A stretch of DNA of 64,000 bases from a bacterium 336/3 (GTDB lineage Bacteria > Bacteroidota > Bacteroidia > Cytophagales > Thermonemataceae). Position 1 is the stretch's first letter. Each line of letters begins with the position of its first letter. The stretch covers positions 1,378,586-1,442,585 of the forward strand of contig LJIE01000001.1 of NCBI GenBank assembly GCA_001281695.1. Reading direction: 5' to 3'. Below, piece after piece: positions 43,229 through 53,461 of this stretch. The notes beneath the pieces are model-generated. The model saw only the letters and a list, made by a program, of their open reading frames with translations, did not search any database and was not told the DNA's origin. Made by a program: the position numbers and the translations under genes.

Positions 43229-46200
43229 TTATTCACCAATTAAGATAAATGCTCCCCAATAATAAGGATGAGGGAATTTGGTTCGGAGTTTGGCTTGAGC
43301 CAATTTAAAAGCTTGTTTTTTGTTATTGGTTTTAAGCCAGTTATCATAAAAACTAACCATCAATTCTTTCGTAGCTTCATCATCTACTTTCCACAAACTC
43401 ATCAAAATAGCTTTAGCTCCTGCCACTTTAAAAGCTCTCTGTAAGCCATAAACCCCTTCGCCTGTCTTAATCTCACCTAAGCCAGTTTCGCAAGCAGATA
43501 GCACAACCAATTCAGTTTCTCCAAGGTTCAAATTCATGGCTTCTTGAGCCGTTAAAATTCCATTTTCGGTATTGGATGATGTTGCTTTCAAATTGCTTTC
43601 TGCACCTGCAAGCATAAGCCCCGAACGCATCAAAACATTTTTTGCAAGTACAGACTGCTTGATACCCATGAGCTTATCTTGGTCATTTTTGCTTTGAACA
43701 TCAGAAAGAAAATAACCATGTGTAGCAATATGCAATACTTTAGGATTCTTGATACTCTTAATAGATTCTTCCAAAGCATTTTCAGCCATAAATGTTTGAG
43801 TCTTGATACCTTTTTTCTTAAACATTTCTTCAATAGCTTCTACTTCTGCTTTTGTGCCAGGAAGGGTAGTAAGAGTAAGCGAACTAAAATCCCTTGTGTT
43901 GCTATAAGCCAATGCCAAATCTACATTATCTATTTCAGAAAGAGTATTTTGATTGTTCTTGACACGATTGAGAGCTTGTAAATACTCTTGTTTATCAAGC
44001 TGGTAGTTTGGGTATCCAAAAAATATGGCATCTGTAGCTTTATTAGCATTATTTTTTGAAGTAAATAATTCCTTTAAATTGTTAAACAAAACAATTTCAA
44101 CTTCTTCATTGAGATACTTGTTGGTAGTAGTATTTTTAAGGGTATTCAAACTTATCTGTGTATAAACATGGTCAGGTGATAAATAAACAGTTTTAATACC
44201 CTTAATATTTTCAGCGATTTTAGCCCAATATAAGTTATAAGAAAACTTATCTTCTTTCTTATACTTAATGGAATTCAGGAAGTATTTTAAGCCACTTTCT
44301 TCCAATTCAAGACCATTATCTAATCTAATAACCTCTGGAGAGCCTTTGGATTTAAGAATCAGAAATGCATAAAAAACTTGATATTTATTTTTCTCATCAA
44401 CTCCTACCAGTTTTACTACTTCAATAGCTGCTTCATTGGGCAATAACTTTTTCTGTACATCTTTCCAAGAAATATTTTGTAATGTAGTATCTTTTTTGAT
44501 GTTTAAATGTGTACTTAAAACAGATTCCATCTGCTCTACACGAGCAACTTGCTTTTGAATATTTGCTTCGGCTTCAAATTGAGTACTAATTTGAATTTTA
44601 TATAGTATGTCTTTTTCTTGTAAATATAAATTGTAGTAATCAGTAATTTTAGAATCAGTGGTATTTTGAATTTTTTTATAAAAATCAGTTTCAGTATTTA
44701 GAAGAATAGCTTTGGTAGCCAATCGAAGATTATACAAATCACCCAAAATAGAAATATCCTGTTTGCTGTATTCCAATGCAAAATCAGTAAAAATAGCATA
44801 TTGACTTTGAAACTTTTCTACAAATTCAGTTCTACCTTTTTCTGACATATAAGGCAGATTTTTACGAATAAGATACATCAACAATTCATTACTTTCTTTG
44901 AATAGTTTATTGGCTTCTTTCATATTGCCTGTATCAAAATAGAATTTAGCCAAACCAAATACAGAGTGATAATACAACAAATGTTTATCTCCTAATACTT
45001 TTTTTCTAATAGAATGAGCTTCTCGCAAATAATTTTCTGCTAAACTATATTTCTTAATGTGGGTATAAAAAGTACCAGTATTATAAACATAAGAGGCATA
45101 TTCATTTTGTCTTACATCTTTGTCATTTTTAGAAAGCTCTAAAAGCTTTAAATACATACTTTCAGCTTCGTTATTTCTGGAGGTTTCAGAGTATAATTCT
45201 GCTAAACTATTGAGTGTATTGAGATAGAGAGCATTTTTCTCAGAGAGCGTTTTTTTTGTTTGTTTTAAAATCTGCTTATATATTTTTTCTGCTTTGGCAT
45301 ATTCTTTTTTCATGAGATATAAATTTGCCAAATAACTCAACGTACTTAAATATTTTGGATGATTTTCTCCTAGAGATTTTCTTTTTAAATCAAGAGATCC
45401 TTTTAAATAGTATTCAGCACCATCTAATCTATTGGTTTGTAAATGTAGAACACCTAAATTGTTTAATACGCTAGCTCTGTTACTAAATTCTTTATTACTG
45501 GGAATAGCATCAAGAACTCTTTCTTTTAAAAAAAGTTCAGCCATATTATAGTCACCTATCGCTACAAATACATCTGCATAGTTACTCATAACTGTTAGAT
45601 GTTGAAGAATATCATATTCAGGTTTTTTGTGATGAGTATCAAAAATATTCAAACTCTGACGATAAACAGATTTAGCTTCGTTATAACGAGCCATGTCTTG
45701 TAATAAATTACCCAAATTGCTCAGTGTGATAGCGTAATCGAAAGTTTCTTCTTTCCCTAGTTTTTTTAAAATATCAAGACTCTTTTTATAGGCTTCTTCA
45801 GATTCTTTGAAAGAGGTATTCAAATAATACATATTCCCAACCAAATCGAGTGTAGAAGCATACTCAAAGCTGTTTTCTGGTTGGATTTTCAATGATTTTA
45901 AGTAATATTCTAAGGCTTTTGGATAATTGCCTTTTTCATAAAAATTACCAGCAAGTTCATTGAGCGAAGAACTCTGATTTTTAGAATTGTTTTTCTCCCT
46001 TATTTTTAAACTTTTTAAAAATAAAGTCTCAGCTAATTGATAATTACCTGTACTTTTTTTGAGTCTTGCAAAATTATGAAGAGCTGTTGCATAATCTTCA
46101 CTTTCTTCTCCATTCTTTTGAGCAACATAAAAACAAGCTTTTTCCATAGCTTCAGAAGCTTTGTCTATTTTGCCTTGATTATAATATCGAACAGCATCCT

Positions 46201-47308
46201 GATTGAGACTGTGCCAAGTATCAGGTTCTTTGTAAGTCCCTTTTTCTAAAAAGTCTATAGACTCTGTTAGATTACGCATTTTAGCAAAATCTAAAGCTGT
46301 TTGTCCTTGACTGTTTTTAATCTCTTTGTCAATTCCTTTTTCTACTAAAATCTTACAAATTTTTGTTTGGTTATTGTATGCTGCATACATCAGGGCTGTA
46401 TTTCCTGTCTTATCAACCTGATTAACTGGAAATTTTTTACTTAAGAGCAATTGGACAATATCTGTGTAACCATTTTTTGCAGCTTGGTGTAGAGCAAATG
46501 TTCCATCTTTAAAGGCTTGATCTAAAGGGATTTTCTTTTTCACCAACATTTCAAAAATCTCTAAATTACCTCTCTCTAGGGCTACTTCTAATAAATTTGT
46601 GTCAGAAATTTCATAACCCTTTTTGTTTGTAATAGCTTTTACAATTTCTTTTAAATCATAAAAAGTTGCTAAATAAAGAGGTGTATTTCCATAACTATCT
46701 TTCTGATTTACATCTGCTCCATTTTGTATGAGAGAGAGAGCTGTTTCTTCTCTTTTATTGGTTAAAGCATAATACAAAGGACTTTCGTTGAAAAGATGGT
46801 CATTGATATTGGCTTTGCTTTTAATAAGATAATTTGTAATATTAGTATGTCCTTTATAAGCAGCCCATTGTAAGGCTGTCCAACCAATGTATTTATTTTC
46901 GTAAGGAGAAAATTCTTTACTATCAACAGGTACTTTGTGTTCTTCTACAAAATATTTTAATACATCTAACTTGTTTTCAGCTGTTGCAGTAGCTATGAGA
47001 CTCCCATAATAACTATCCTTTTTATCGTTTAACCAGATAAATCCATCATCTTTTAAAACTTTAGCACCTTTATTTATTAAAAATTTGATGGTTGTTAAAT
47101 CCATTTTATAAGTTGCCCACAAAAGTACAGATGCATTGTTCTCGTCTCTGAAATTTACATCTGCTCCTTTAGCAACATAATCTTGTACTTTTGCTAGATT
47201 ATTTGCTTCAATAGCTTCTAAAAGGTTTTCATTGATTTCTTGTGCTTGCAAACGAGTAGAAATGCAAGTTAATAAAATACATAAGAAAACAAGTTTTATA
47301 AAGTGCAT
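43229..47308 (-). CDS. Secreted ankyrin-TPR-CHAT protease-like protein, 1,359 aa
   Basis: Signal peptide ending in RLQAQE. Residues ~30-350 are about ten ankyrin repeats (NKREETALSLIQNGADVNQKDSYGNTPLYLA and alike); ~370-880 are tetratricopeptide repeats (ALEYYLKSLKIQPENSFEYA, ALHNFARLKKSTGNYQLAETLFLKSLKI and more); a coiled stretch follows; and the last ~300 residues are a CHAT domain with His1197 in IATHGYFL and Cys1273 in LSACETGLGE. CHAT proteins are caspase-fold peptidases. The ankyrin-plus-TPR combination in one exported protein is unusual. It lies 18 bp downstream of the SpoIIE-type gene, so they are likely one operon. Confidence 0.9.
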   Translation of the reverse strand: MHFIKLVFLCILLTCISTRLQAQEINENLLEAIEANNLAKVQDYVAKGADVNFRDENNASVLLWATYKMDLTTIKFLINKGAKVLKDDGFIWLNDKKDSYYGSLIATATAENKLDVLKYFVEEHKVPVDSKEFSPYENKYIGWTALQWAAYKGHTNITNYLIKSKANINDHLFNESPLYYALTNKREETALSLIQNGADVNQKDSYGNTPLYLATFYDLKEIVKAITNKKGYEISDTNLLEVALERGNLEIFEMLVKKKIPLDQAFKDGTFALHQAAKNGYTDIVQLLLSKKFPVNQVDKTGNTALMYAAYNNQTKICKILVEKGIDKEIKNSQGQTALDFAKMRNLTESIDFLEKGTYKEPDTWHSLNQDAVRYYNQGKIDKASEAMEKACFYVAQKNGEESEDYATALHNFARLKKSTGNYQLAETLFLKSLKIREKNNSKNQSSSLNELAGNFYEKGNYPKALEYYLKSLKIQPENSFEYASTLDLVGNMYYLNTSFKESEEAYKKSLDILKKLGKEETFDYAITLSNLGNLLQDMARYNEAKSVYRQSLNIFDTHHKKPEYDILQHLTVMSNYADVFVAIGDYNMAELFLKERVLDAIPSNKEFSNRASVLNNLGVLHLQTNRLDGAEYYLKGSLDLKRKSLGENHPKYLSTLSYLANLYLMKKEYAKAEKIYKQILKQTKKTLSEKNALYLNTLNSLAELYSETSRNNEAESMYLKLLELSKNDKDVRQNEYASYVYNTGTFYTHIKKYSLAENYLREAHSIRKKVLGDKHLLYYHSVFGLAKFYFDTGNMKEANKLFKESNELLMYLIRKNLPYMSEKGRTEFVEKFQSQYAIFTDFALEYSKQDISILGDLYNLRLATKAILLNTETDFYKKIQNTTDSKITDYYNLYLQEKDILYKIQISTQFEAEANIQKQVARVEQMESVLSTHLNIKKDTTLQNISWKDVQKKLLPNEAAIEVVKLVGVDEKNKYQVFYAFLILKSKGSPEVIRLDNGLELEESGLKYFLNSIKYKKEDKFSYNLYWAKIAENIKGIKTVYLSPDHVYTQISLNTLKNTTTNKYLNEEVEIVLFNNLKELFTSKNNANKATDAIFFGYPNYQLDKQEYLQALNRVKNNQNTLSEIDNVDLALAYSNTRDFSSLTLTTLPGTKAEVEAIEEMFKKKGIKTQTFMAENALEESIKSIKNPKVLHIATHGYFLSDVQSKNDQDKLMGIKQSVLAKNVLMRSGLMLAGAESNLKATSSNTENGILTAQEAMNLNLGETELVVLSACETGLGEIKTGEGVYGLQRAFKVAGAKAILMSLWKVDDEATKELMVSFYDNWLKTNNKKQAFKLAQAKLRTKFPHPYYWGAFILIGE

Positions 47309-47326
47309 AAGATAATCTATTATATT

Positions 47327-49336
47327 TTAAAGTTGGAATCCTAAAACTGTAATATCATCAATTTGGTCATAATAACTATCTTTTTTCCATAAATATAAGG
47401 TTCTTAACATTGTATCATGTTGCATTTGGATATTAAATGTTTGAATATCTACTAGCATTTGTTTAAACTGTTTAGTTCCAAATTTTTTATTATGTGTTCC
47501 TCCAAACTGATCTTTATAACCATCAGAAGCCATATAGAAAGTCATATTCTTCTGAACAGAAACATTATGTAGGAGAAATTCTTCATCATTTTTATGTGGA
47601 TTTCCTACAGATGTTTTAGCAGACTCCAAAGTGTATAATTGGTTCTCATGTGTATAATATAATGGAATACCAGCACCTGCAAATTGTAACATAGATGTGT
47701 TTTTATCATAAACACATATTCCTATATCCATTCCATTAATGATTTTAGTTTCCTCTGTATGCAAATTAGTAAGCAAATCTTGATGAACATGCTGTAAAAT
47801 TATATTAGGCTGATGAATTTCTTTATCATGAATAACACTGTTAAGTAGGTTATTACCCATCATACTCATCAGAGCACCAGGCACACCATGTCCAGTACAA
47901 TCTGCAACTACCACAATTATTTTAGAGCCTTTGTCAGCTACCCAATAAAAATCTCCACTGATAACGTCCTTTGGCTCCCAAATGATAAAATGCTCTTTTA
48001 CAAGTTTATTCAATTGTTCTGGTGTAGGTAAAATAGCCTGTTGAATAGTCAAAGCATAGTCGATACTATGCAATAAATCTCTTGTTTTAAGTTCTATTTC
48101 CTGATTTTTTTGAGAAATAGCCTTGTTGGCTTGCCCTAAACTTTCAAGTGTGGTATTAATTTCCTCATTTTTCCTTTCAAGCTCTTCATTTGCCTTTTTG
48201 AGTTTGATACTATTTCTATATATCCAAAAACCACCAAAAGCTACAATAATCAAAAACAAAATACCAATTACTCGGATAAACTGCTCTTTTTCTAATTGAA
48301 CTTGTAAAGCTTTGTTTTGCAAATCCTTGTCTTTTAAGTCGGAACGGACACGCATTTGCGAAATTTGCAACATACGTTGATTACTAAAAACACTATCTCT
48401 AATTTCTTGTCTTTTTTTGTAAAAAAAATAAGCTTGTTCTGTAATATTCTGTTTTTCATAAAGTTCAGTAAAAAACTCATATATATTACTTTCCTGCTCT
48501 CTATTTCCTATTTGTTTGGCAATATTTAAAGCTATTCTCAAAACACTATCAGCGTCACTAAATCTTTTAGTTCGGATATAAACTTTACCTATATCCTGTA
48601 AAGAAGCAACTTTTCCAGTAGCATCATTATTATTCATAGCCAAGGATAAAGCTTCTTTATAATATTTGATAGCATCTGGATATTTTTTTTCAATAGTAAG
48701 AATATCTCCAATCCTATTTAATGAGGCAGAAATATCTGTTTGAGATTGTAAATTTTTACGAATAGTTAAAGATTTTTCTGCATAATCATAAGATGTTTTA
48801 TATTCTTCTAACTTTTGATAAGCTTCACTCAAACGAATATAGGTATAAGCTTCTCCTTTTTTATCTTTCAAAGAAATAAATATATCTTTGGCTCTTTGCA
48901 TGAACTTGATACCCTCAGTAGGATAGTTAGTCAGCCTCAATAAATCACCTAAATTATTATTGGCATAAGCCATTTCGAGTTTATTATTATATTTTTCGGC
49001 AATTTGTAAAGCTTCCGAAAATCTGCGTTCTGCTTCAGGATAATCACTAATATTTCTGTAATAAACTCCACGATGATTGTTGAGCTTGGCTAAAATGGCT
49101 TCATTTTTGAGTTCTTTTGCCAAATACAATGCTTTTTGGCTGTATTCAAAGGATTGACTAATATTGGAGTTACGTACTAACCAAGCATACTCAACAAGAG
49201 CATAGAGTTGAACACTATCCTTCTCTGGATGAGTATTTAATAAATTACTGAGACTGTCCAAAGCTTTTTTGCTTTGGGCAAAATGATGGAGGGGTAAAAG
49301 AATAAATATATATAATATGAATGCTAGACGCATCAT
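47327..49336 (-). CDS. TPR-SpoIIE family protein phosphatase
   Basis: 669 residues. Signal peptide ending HHFAQS; TPR repeats (~40-310, ALYLAKELKNEAILAKLNNHRGVYYRNISDY and alike); a membrane helix (~348-372, IGILFLIIVAFGGFWIY); a coiled coil (~373-420); then a PP2C-type SpoIIE domain with WEPKDVISGDFYWVADKG, VVADCTGHGVPGALMSMMG and the metal-binding Asp pattern. The sensor TPRs are outside the cytoplasm and the phosphatase inside. SpoIIE phosphatases act on anti-anti-sigma factors; no such partner is in the window. The next gene downstream is the CHAT protein, 18 bp away. Confidence 0.9.
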   Translation of the reverse strand: MMRLAFILYIFILLPLHHFAQSKKALDSLSNLLNTHPEKDSVQLYALVEYAWLVRNSNISQSFEYSQKALYLAKELKNEAILAKLNNHRGVYYRNISDYPEAERRFSEALQIAEKYNNKLEMAYANNNLGDLLRLTNYPTEGIKFMQRAKDIFISLKDKKGEAYTYIRLSEAYQKLEEYKTSYDYAEKSLTIRKNLQSQTDISASLNRIGDILTIEKKYPDAIKYYKEALSLAMNNNDATGKVASLQDIGKVYIRTKRFSDADSVLRIALNIAKQIGNREQESNIYEFFTELYEKQNITEQAYFFYKKRQEIRDSVFSNQRMLQISQMRVRSDLKDKDLQNKALQVQLEKEQFIRVIGILFLIIVAFGGFWIYRNSIKLKKANEELERKNEEINTTLESLGQANKAISQKNQEIELKTRDLLHSIDYALTIQQAILPTPEQLNKLVKEHFIIWEPKDVISGDFYWVADKGSKIIVVVADCTGHGVPGALMSMMGNNLLNSVIHDKEIHQPNIILQHVHQDLLTNLHTEETKIINGMDIGICVYDKNTSMLQFAGAGIPLYYTHENQLYTLESAKTSVGNPHKNDEEFLLHNVSVQKNMTFYMASDGYKDQFGGTHNKKFGTKQFKQMLVDIQTFNIQMQHDTMLRTLYLWKKDSYYDQIDDITVLGFQL

Positions 49337-49406
49337 CAAAAATGATTGTAGTTTTTACAAAAAAAGTAATAAAAATCTAATCAAAATTATTATTTAGACG
49401 AAATAT

Positions 49407-51128
49407 ATGAAAAAAACGTTGAAATACCTAAATTTACACCTTAAAATACCCAATCATTATATCAAACTATTAAAGTTAGTGAAAAAAATGTCTTTCCCTG
49501 CAATTTTATTAAACAGTATAGCTATATTCTTAATGTTTTTTTTGTGGGGTTGTGCAAATCCAAAAGGAATAACAGGAGGAGCAAAAGATACATTAGCCCC
49601 AAAAGTTACTAAAATCCTTCCAGCCAATAAAACCACCAACTATACAGGTAAAGTAATAATTCTTGAATTCAGCGAATGGGTGAAAATAAACAATCTTCAA
49701 AAAGAGTTAATCATAACTCCTTCTATTACGGGTAATTACAAAGTGATAGATTCTAAAAAAACAATTGTATTGGAGTTTGAAAAACCTTTTAACCCTAACA
49801 CTACTTACACACTAAACTTTGGAAAGGGGATAGGTGATGTAACAGAAAATAATACTGTAAAAGATTTAAAAGTAGTTTTTAGTACAGGTGATAAATTGGA
49901 TTCATTACAAATCGCAGGAAATGCTGTTTACCCATTAGAAAACACACCAGCATCAGAGTGTACAGTATGGCTTGCCCTTGCTGATGATACTCTTAAGGTA
50001 GATAAGCATCGCCCTTATTATACTACCCAAACAGATAAAAATGGTAACTTTAAACTGCAAAACCTAAAGGCAGGTAAATACTCACTTTATGTGTTTAAAG
50101 ATAATAATAACAATAATATCTTAAACCCAGAGCAAGAGGCTATAGGATTTTTAACAACTGATGTGGAGCTTTCTTCAAAAAATATAGATTCTTTAAAGCT
50201 TTTGCTCTCTGTTTCTGATAAAAAAGCCAGCAAACTGCTCAGAATTCGACCATCTAATTCGCAGGTAGATAGAGCTTTTATAGATTTTAATAAAGGTATT
50301 TCTAACATTAAAATAGAAAGTGAACCTAAAATCGCTTATCAAGTCTCGAATAATGGTAAAGAAGTGGTTTTGTTCAATACACCTAAAGTATATGATTCGT
50401 TGAGCCTTAAAATAATAGCTACGGATTCTTTAGACAATATTACAGAAATAGAGAAAAAAGTATTGTTTCCAAAGGAAATTAAAAGTTCTAAACCCAAAAA
50501 GGAACAACTGAAAGTTCAAATATTCAATAAAAGTGAGGGTGAGGGTGTAAACAATACATTTATTTTGGAACTTCTTTTCTCAAAACCTATTGCTAATGAA
50601 GATCTTAAGAAAATACGCTTCCAAAAAGATAAAGATAGTATTACATTTATCGAATTACAAGCAAATGAATATCGTTGGGATGAATATAAAACCAAGTTAA
50701 GTATCGAAAAAACAATTAAATTTAAAGAAGAATTAAGAGTGTTTGTAGATTCTATGGCTTTTGAGAGTGTGGAAAAGGATTTTTCAGGCAAATTACTGCA
50801 AAAATATCCAATCAAAAACCCAATTCGTTTTGGTACCATCAAACTCGATTTGGAAACCAAAGAACCCAACATAATTGTGGAACTTTTAGATGATAAAAGT
50901 AAAATAGTAAGGCAATTGAAGTCTCCTTTAAAATCAAAAAGTATTGTTTGGGACTACTTAATGGCTAATACTTATGTAGTTCGAGTAATTGTAGATAGTA
51001 ATAAAAATGGAAAATGGGATGCAGGAGATTTTGAAAAACGCCAACAACCTGAAAAAGTAATTTATTACACCAAAAAAATTCCACTTCGTGAAAACTGGGA
51101 GATTACAGAGAAATTTATAGTAGAATAA
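49407..51128 (+). CDS. Ig-like (Big_5) domain lipoprotein
   Basis: 573 residues from ATG at 49407; an ATG at 49488 gives 546 residues with a more normal signal peptide and may be the true start. The lipobox is FFLWGC, so the protein is lipidated. Residues ~55-150 form a Big_5 Ig-like domain (KVTKILPANKTTNYTGKVIILEFSEWV, NPNTTYTLNFGKGIGD), followed by a longer strand-rich part with a calcium-dockerin-like DNNNNNIL motif (KDNNNNNILNPEQEA) and a second DSNKNGKWDAGDF. Both resemble SD/EF-like loops. Such proteins are common, uncharacterised envelope lipoproteins in Bacteroidota. Confidence 0.75.
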   Translation: MKKTLKYLNLHLKIPNHYIKLLKLVKKMSFPAILLNSIAIFLMFFLWGCANPKGITGGAKDTLAPKVTKILPANKTTNYTGKVIILEFSEWVKINNLQKELIITPSITGNYKVIDSKKTIVLEFEKPFNPNTTYTLNFGKGIGDVTENNTVKDLKVVFSTGDKLDSLQIAGNAVYPLENTPASECTVWLALADDTLKVDKHRPYYTTQTDKNGNFKLQNLKAGKYSLYVFKDNNNNNILNPEQEAIGFLTTDVELSSKNIDSLKLLLSVSDKKASKLLRIRPSNSQVDRAFIDFNKGISNIKIESEPKIAYQVSNNGKEVVLFNTPKVYDSLSLKIIATDSLDNITEIEKKVLFPKEIKSSKPKKEQLKVQIFNKSEGEGVNNTFILELLFSKPIANEDLKKIRFQKDKDSITFIELQANEYRWDEYKTKLSIEKTIKFKEELRVFVDSMAFESVEKDFSGKLLQKYPIKNPIRFGTIKLDLETKEPNIIVELLDDKSKIVRQLKSPLKSKSIVWDYLMANTYVVRVIVDSNKNGKWDAGDFEKRQQPEKVIYYTKKIPLRENWEITEKFIVE

Positions 51129-51148
51129 AATAACCTAAAAATAATTAT

Positions 51149-51946
51149 ATGAACTTTACACTGCCCGATGGCAATAATTTGTACTACGAAGTACATGGCA
51201 ACTCAGAAGCCGAAACAAGTTTACTATTTTTAGGTGGGCTTTCGCAAACAACCATAGCTTGGCATGCTTATATCCCTGCTTTTAAAGATAACTATCAAAT
51301 CCTATTAGTAGATTTGATGTTCCAAGGGCAGTCTGATAACCCCGCCAATTTTAGGAGTTTCCAAGAACATGCTCAAGATATAGAACACCTCTTGAATCAT
51401 CTTGCTATTAAAAAATTGATTCCTATAGGAATTTCTTATGGTGGGGCTGTCATCATGCGTTTGATGCATTATTTTCCTCAAAAAATACAAAAAGCAGTTT
51501 TAATGGCTACTTTTGCTCATAAAACACCATTTTTTGATGCTATAGGAACATCTTGGCAAAGAGCTTTGGATACAGGAGGCTATTCTTTGATGTTGGATGT
51601 CATGCTTCCATTTGTATTGGGTAGGCATTACTTTCAAAATCCTCTCATTCCAATAGAAATGCTCAAACATATGCGAGTTTCTAACGATTTGAGTGTTGAT
51701 AGATTAAGTAAACTCATGATGGCTACTGCTATGAGTGATGATTTTCGAAAAGAGTTAGAAAATATTCACATTCCTACATTGGTTGTGTGTGGTTCAGAAG
51801 ACTTATTATGCACTCCCGAGATGCATCATAATATTGTAGAATCTCTACCTAACGCTTCTTATGTTGAAATTGAAGATATAGGGCATACACTTAATTTGGA
51901 AGCTATCCCACAAACTATTTCCTTGATAAAAGATTTTATACAATAA
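51149..51946 (+). CDS. Alpha/beta hydrolase
   Basis: 265 residues with the alpha/beta-hydrolase fold: oxyanion segment FLGGLSQTTIAWHAY, nucleophile elbow GISYGGAV with Ser96, acid in VVCGSEDLLCTPEM, and catalytic His in IEDIGHTLNLE. The triad is complete. The substrate is unknown; similar proteins include esterases, lactonases and MenH/BioH-like enzymes. It starts 20 bp after the Ig-like lipoprotein gene and ends 19 bp before murE, so the three are likely co-transcribed. Confidence 0.85.
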   Translation: MNFTLPDGNNLYYEVHGNSEAETSLLFLGGLSQTTIAWHAYIPAFKDNYQILLVDLMFQGQSDNPANFRSFQEHAQDIEHLLNHLAIKKLIPIGISYGGAVIMRLMHYFPQKIQKAVLMATFAHKTPFFDAIGTSWQRALDTGGYSLMLDVMLPFVLGRHYFQNPLIPIEMLKHMRVSNDLSVDRLSKLMMATAMSDDFRKELENIHIPTLVVCGSEDLLCTPEMHHNIVESLPNASYVEIEDIGHTLNLEAIPQTISLIKDFIQ

Positions 51947-51965
51947 TTAAATCATAAGTTCTTTT

Positions 51966-53420
51966 ATGAATCTTCAGAACATTCTTTACAAAGTAAACAT
52001 TACAGCTACATCTGGCTCTACAAACTTAGAAATTGAGGCTTTACACTTCGATTCTCGCCAAATAAAGCCAGATTATTTATTTATTGCTACTAAAGGTACA
52101 CAAACAGATGGACATGCCTACATCCAAAAAGCAATTGAGAATGGTGCTTTGGCTGTTCTCTGTGAAGATATGCCTGATATAATACAAGAAGGTATCACAT
52201 ACATCCAAACCCCTGATAGTTCTGAGGCTTTGGGAATTGCATCAACCAATTTCTATGAAAATCCTTCTCAAAAACTTAAATTAGTGGGTGTAACAGGCAC
52301 AAATGGAAAAACTACCAATGTTACACTTTTGTATAATTTGTTTCGTGGTTTGGGTTATTCAGCAGGAATGCTCTCAACTGTAGAGAATTATATCAATGAT
52401 AAAGTTGTTCCAGCTTCGCATACCACGCCAGATGCCATTCAGCTTAACGCATTACTTGCTGAAATGGTGAAAGCTGGCTGTCAATATTGTTTTATGGAAG
52501 CCAGTTCCCATGCAATCGTACAACGCCGAATAGCTGGTTTGGAGTTTGCAGGGGCTGTTTTTACAAATATTACTCATGACCACCTCGATTTTCATGGCAC
52601 TTTTGATAATTATATCAAAGCAAAAAAAAGATTGTTTGATGATTTGCCTAAAACAGCTTTTGCCCTTGCCAATTTTGATGACAAACGTGGTGCTGTGATG
52701 CTACAAAATACCAAAGCCAAACGCCAAAGTTTTGCTCTCAAACAACCCGCTGATTTCAAAGGAAAAGTTCTAGACAATACTTTACAAGGTTTATTGATAG
52801 ATTTTGATGGTGAACAAGTCTGGTGTAAACTGACAGGGATGTTCAATGCTTACAATCTCTTGGGTGTTTATGGTTCAGCCATTCTCTTAGGAGAGGAAAA
52901 AGAACGTATTTTGCCAATTTTATCAGCTCTTTCAGCGGCAAGAGGCAGATTTGAGCAAATTATGGATACCAAAGAAAGAGTAGGGATTGTAGATTATGCA
53001 CATACCCCAGATGCTCTTGAAAATGTGCTACAAACCATTCAAGATTTAAGAAATCCACATCAACAAATTATTACAATTGTTGGAGCAGGAGGTAACAGAG
53101 ATGCTACCAAACGTCCTATCATGGCTGAAATAGCCTGTAAGTATTCAGATAAAATAATTTTAACATCTGATAATCCTCGTAACGAAGATCCTATGCAAAT
53201 TCTTGCTGATATGCAAAAAGGAGTGAGCATTACACAACGTAAAAAGGTTTTAGTAATTGAGAACAGAAAAGAAGCGATTGAAAAAGCTTGCGAACTTGCT
53301 CAAAACGAAGATATTATCTTGCTTGCAGGAAAAGGGCATGAAACCTACCAAGAAATACAAGGTGTAAAATACGATTTTGATGATAAAAAAGTATTGGGAG
53401 AAGCTATGAATAAAGATTAG
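51966..53420 (+). CDS. murE: UDP-N-acetylmuramoyl-tripeptide synthetase (MurE)
   Basis: 484 residues, three Mur-ligase domains. The ATP loop is GVTGTNGKTT; the conserved His of the middle domain lies in NITHDHLDFHGTFDNYIKAK; and the C-terminal DNPRNEDP motif marks specificity for meso-diaminopimelate. It adds the third residue to the peptidoglycan stem. It is normal in length. It sits away from other mur/fts genes, between a hydrolase and a methyltransferase, so it may be outside the usual dcw cluster or a second copy; the window cannot decide. Confidence 0.95.
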   Translation: MNLQNILYKVNITATSGSTNLEIEALHFDSRQIKPDYLFIATKGTQTDGHAYIQKAIENGALAVLCEDMPDIIQEGITYIQTPDSSEALGIASTNFYENPSQKLKLVGVTGTNGKTTNVTLLYNLFRGLGYSAGMLSTVENYINDKVVPASHTTPDAIQLNALLAEMVKAGCQYCFMEASSHAIVQRRIAGLEFAGAVFTNITHDHLDFHGTFDNYIKAKKRLFDDLPKTAFALANFDDKRGAVMLQNTKAKRQSFALKQPADFKGKVLDNTLQGLLIDFDGEQVWCKLTGMFNAYNLLGVYGSAILLGEEKERILPILSALSAARGRFEQIMDTKERVGIVDYAHTPDALENVLQTIQDLRNPHQQIITIVGAGGNRDATKRPIMAEIACKYSDKIILTSDNPRNEDPMQILADMQKGVSITQRKKVLVIENRKEAIEKACELAQNEDIILLAGKGHETYQEIQGVKYDFDDKKVLGEAMNKD

Positions 53421-53461
53421 TTTCTATCCAATCAACTTCTAAATTTTTGAAAATAAAGAAT

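Noticed and set aside
43229-47308. CRISPR-associated TPR-CHAT (Craspase-type) peptidase
   Set aside because: No cas gene or CRISPR array is in the window, and the protein has a signal peptide and ankyrin repeats.
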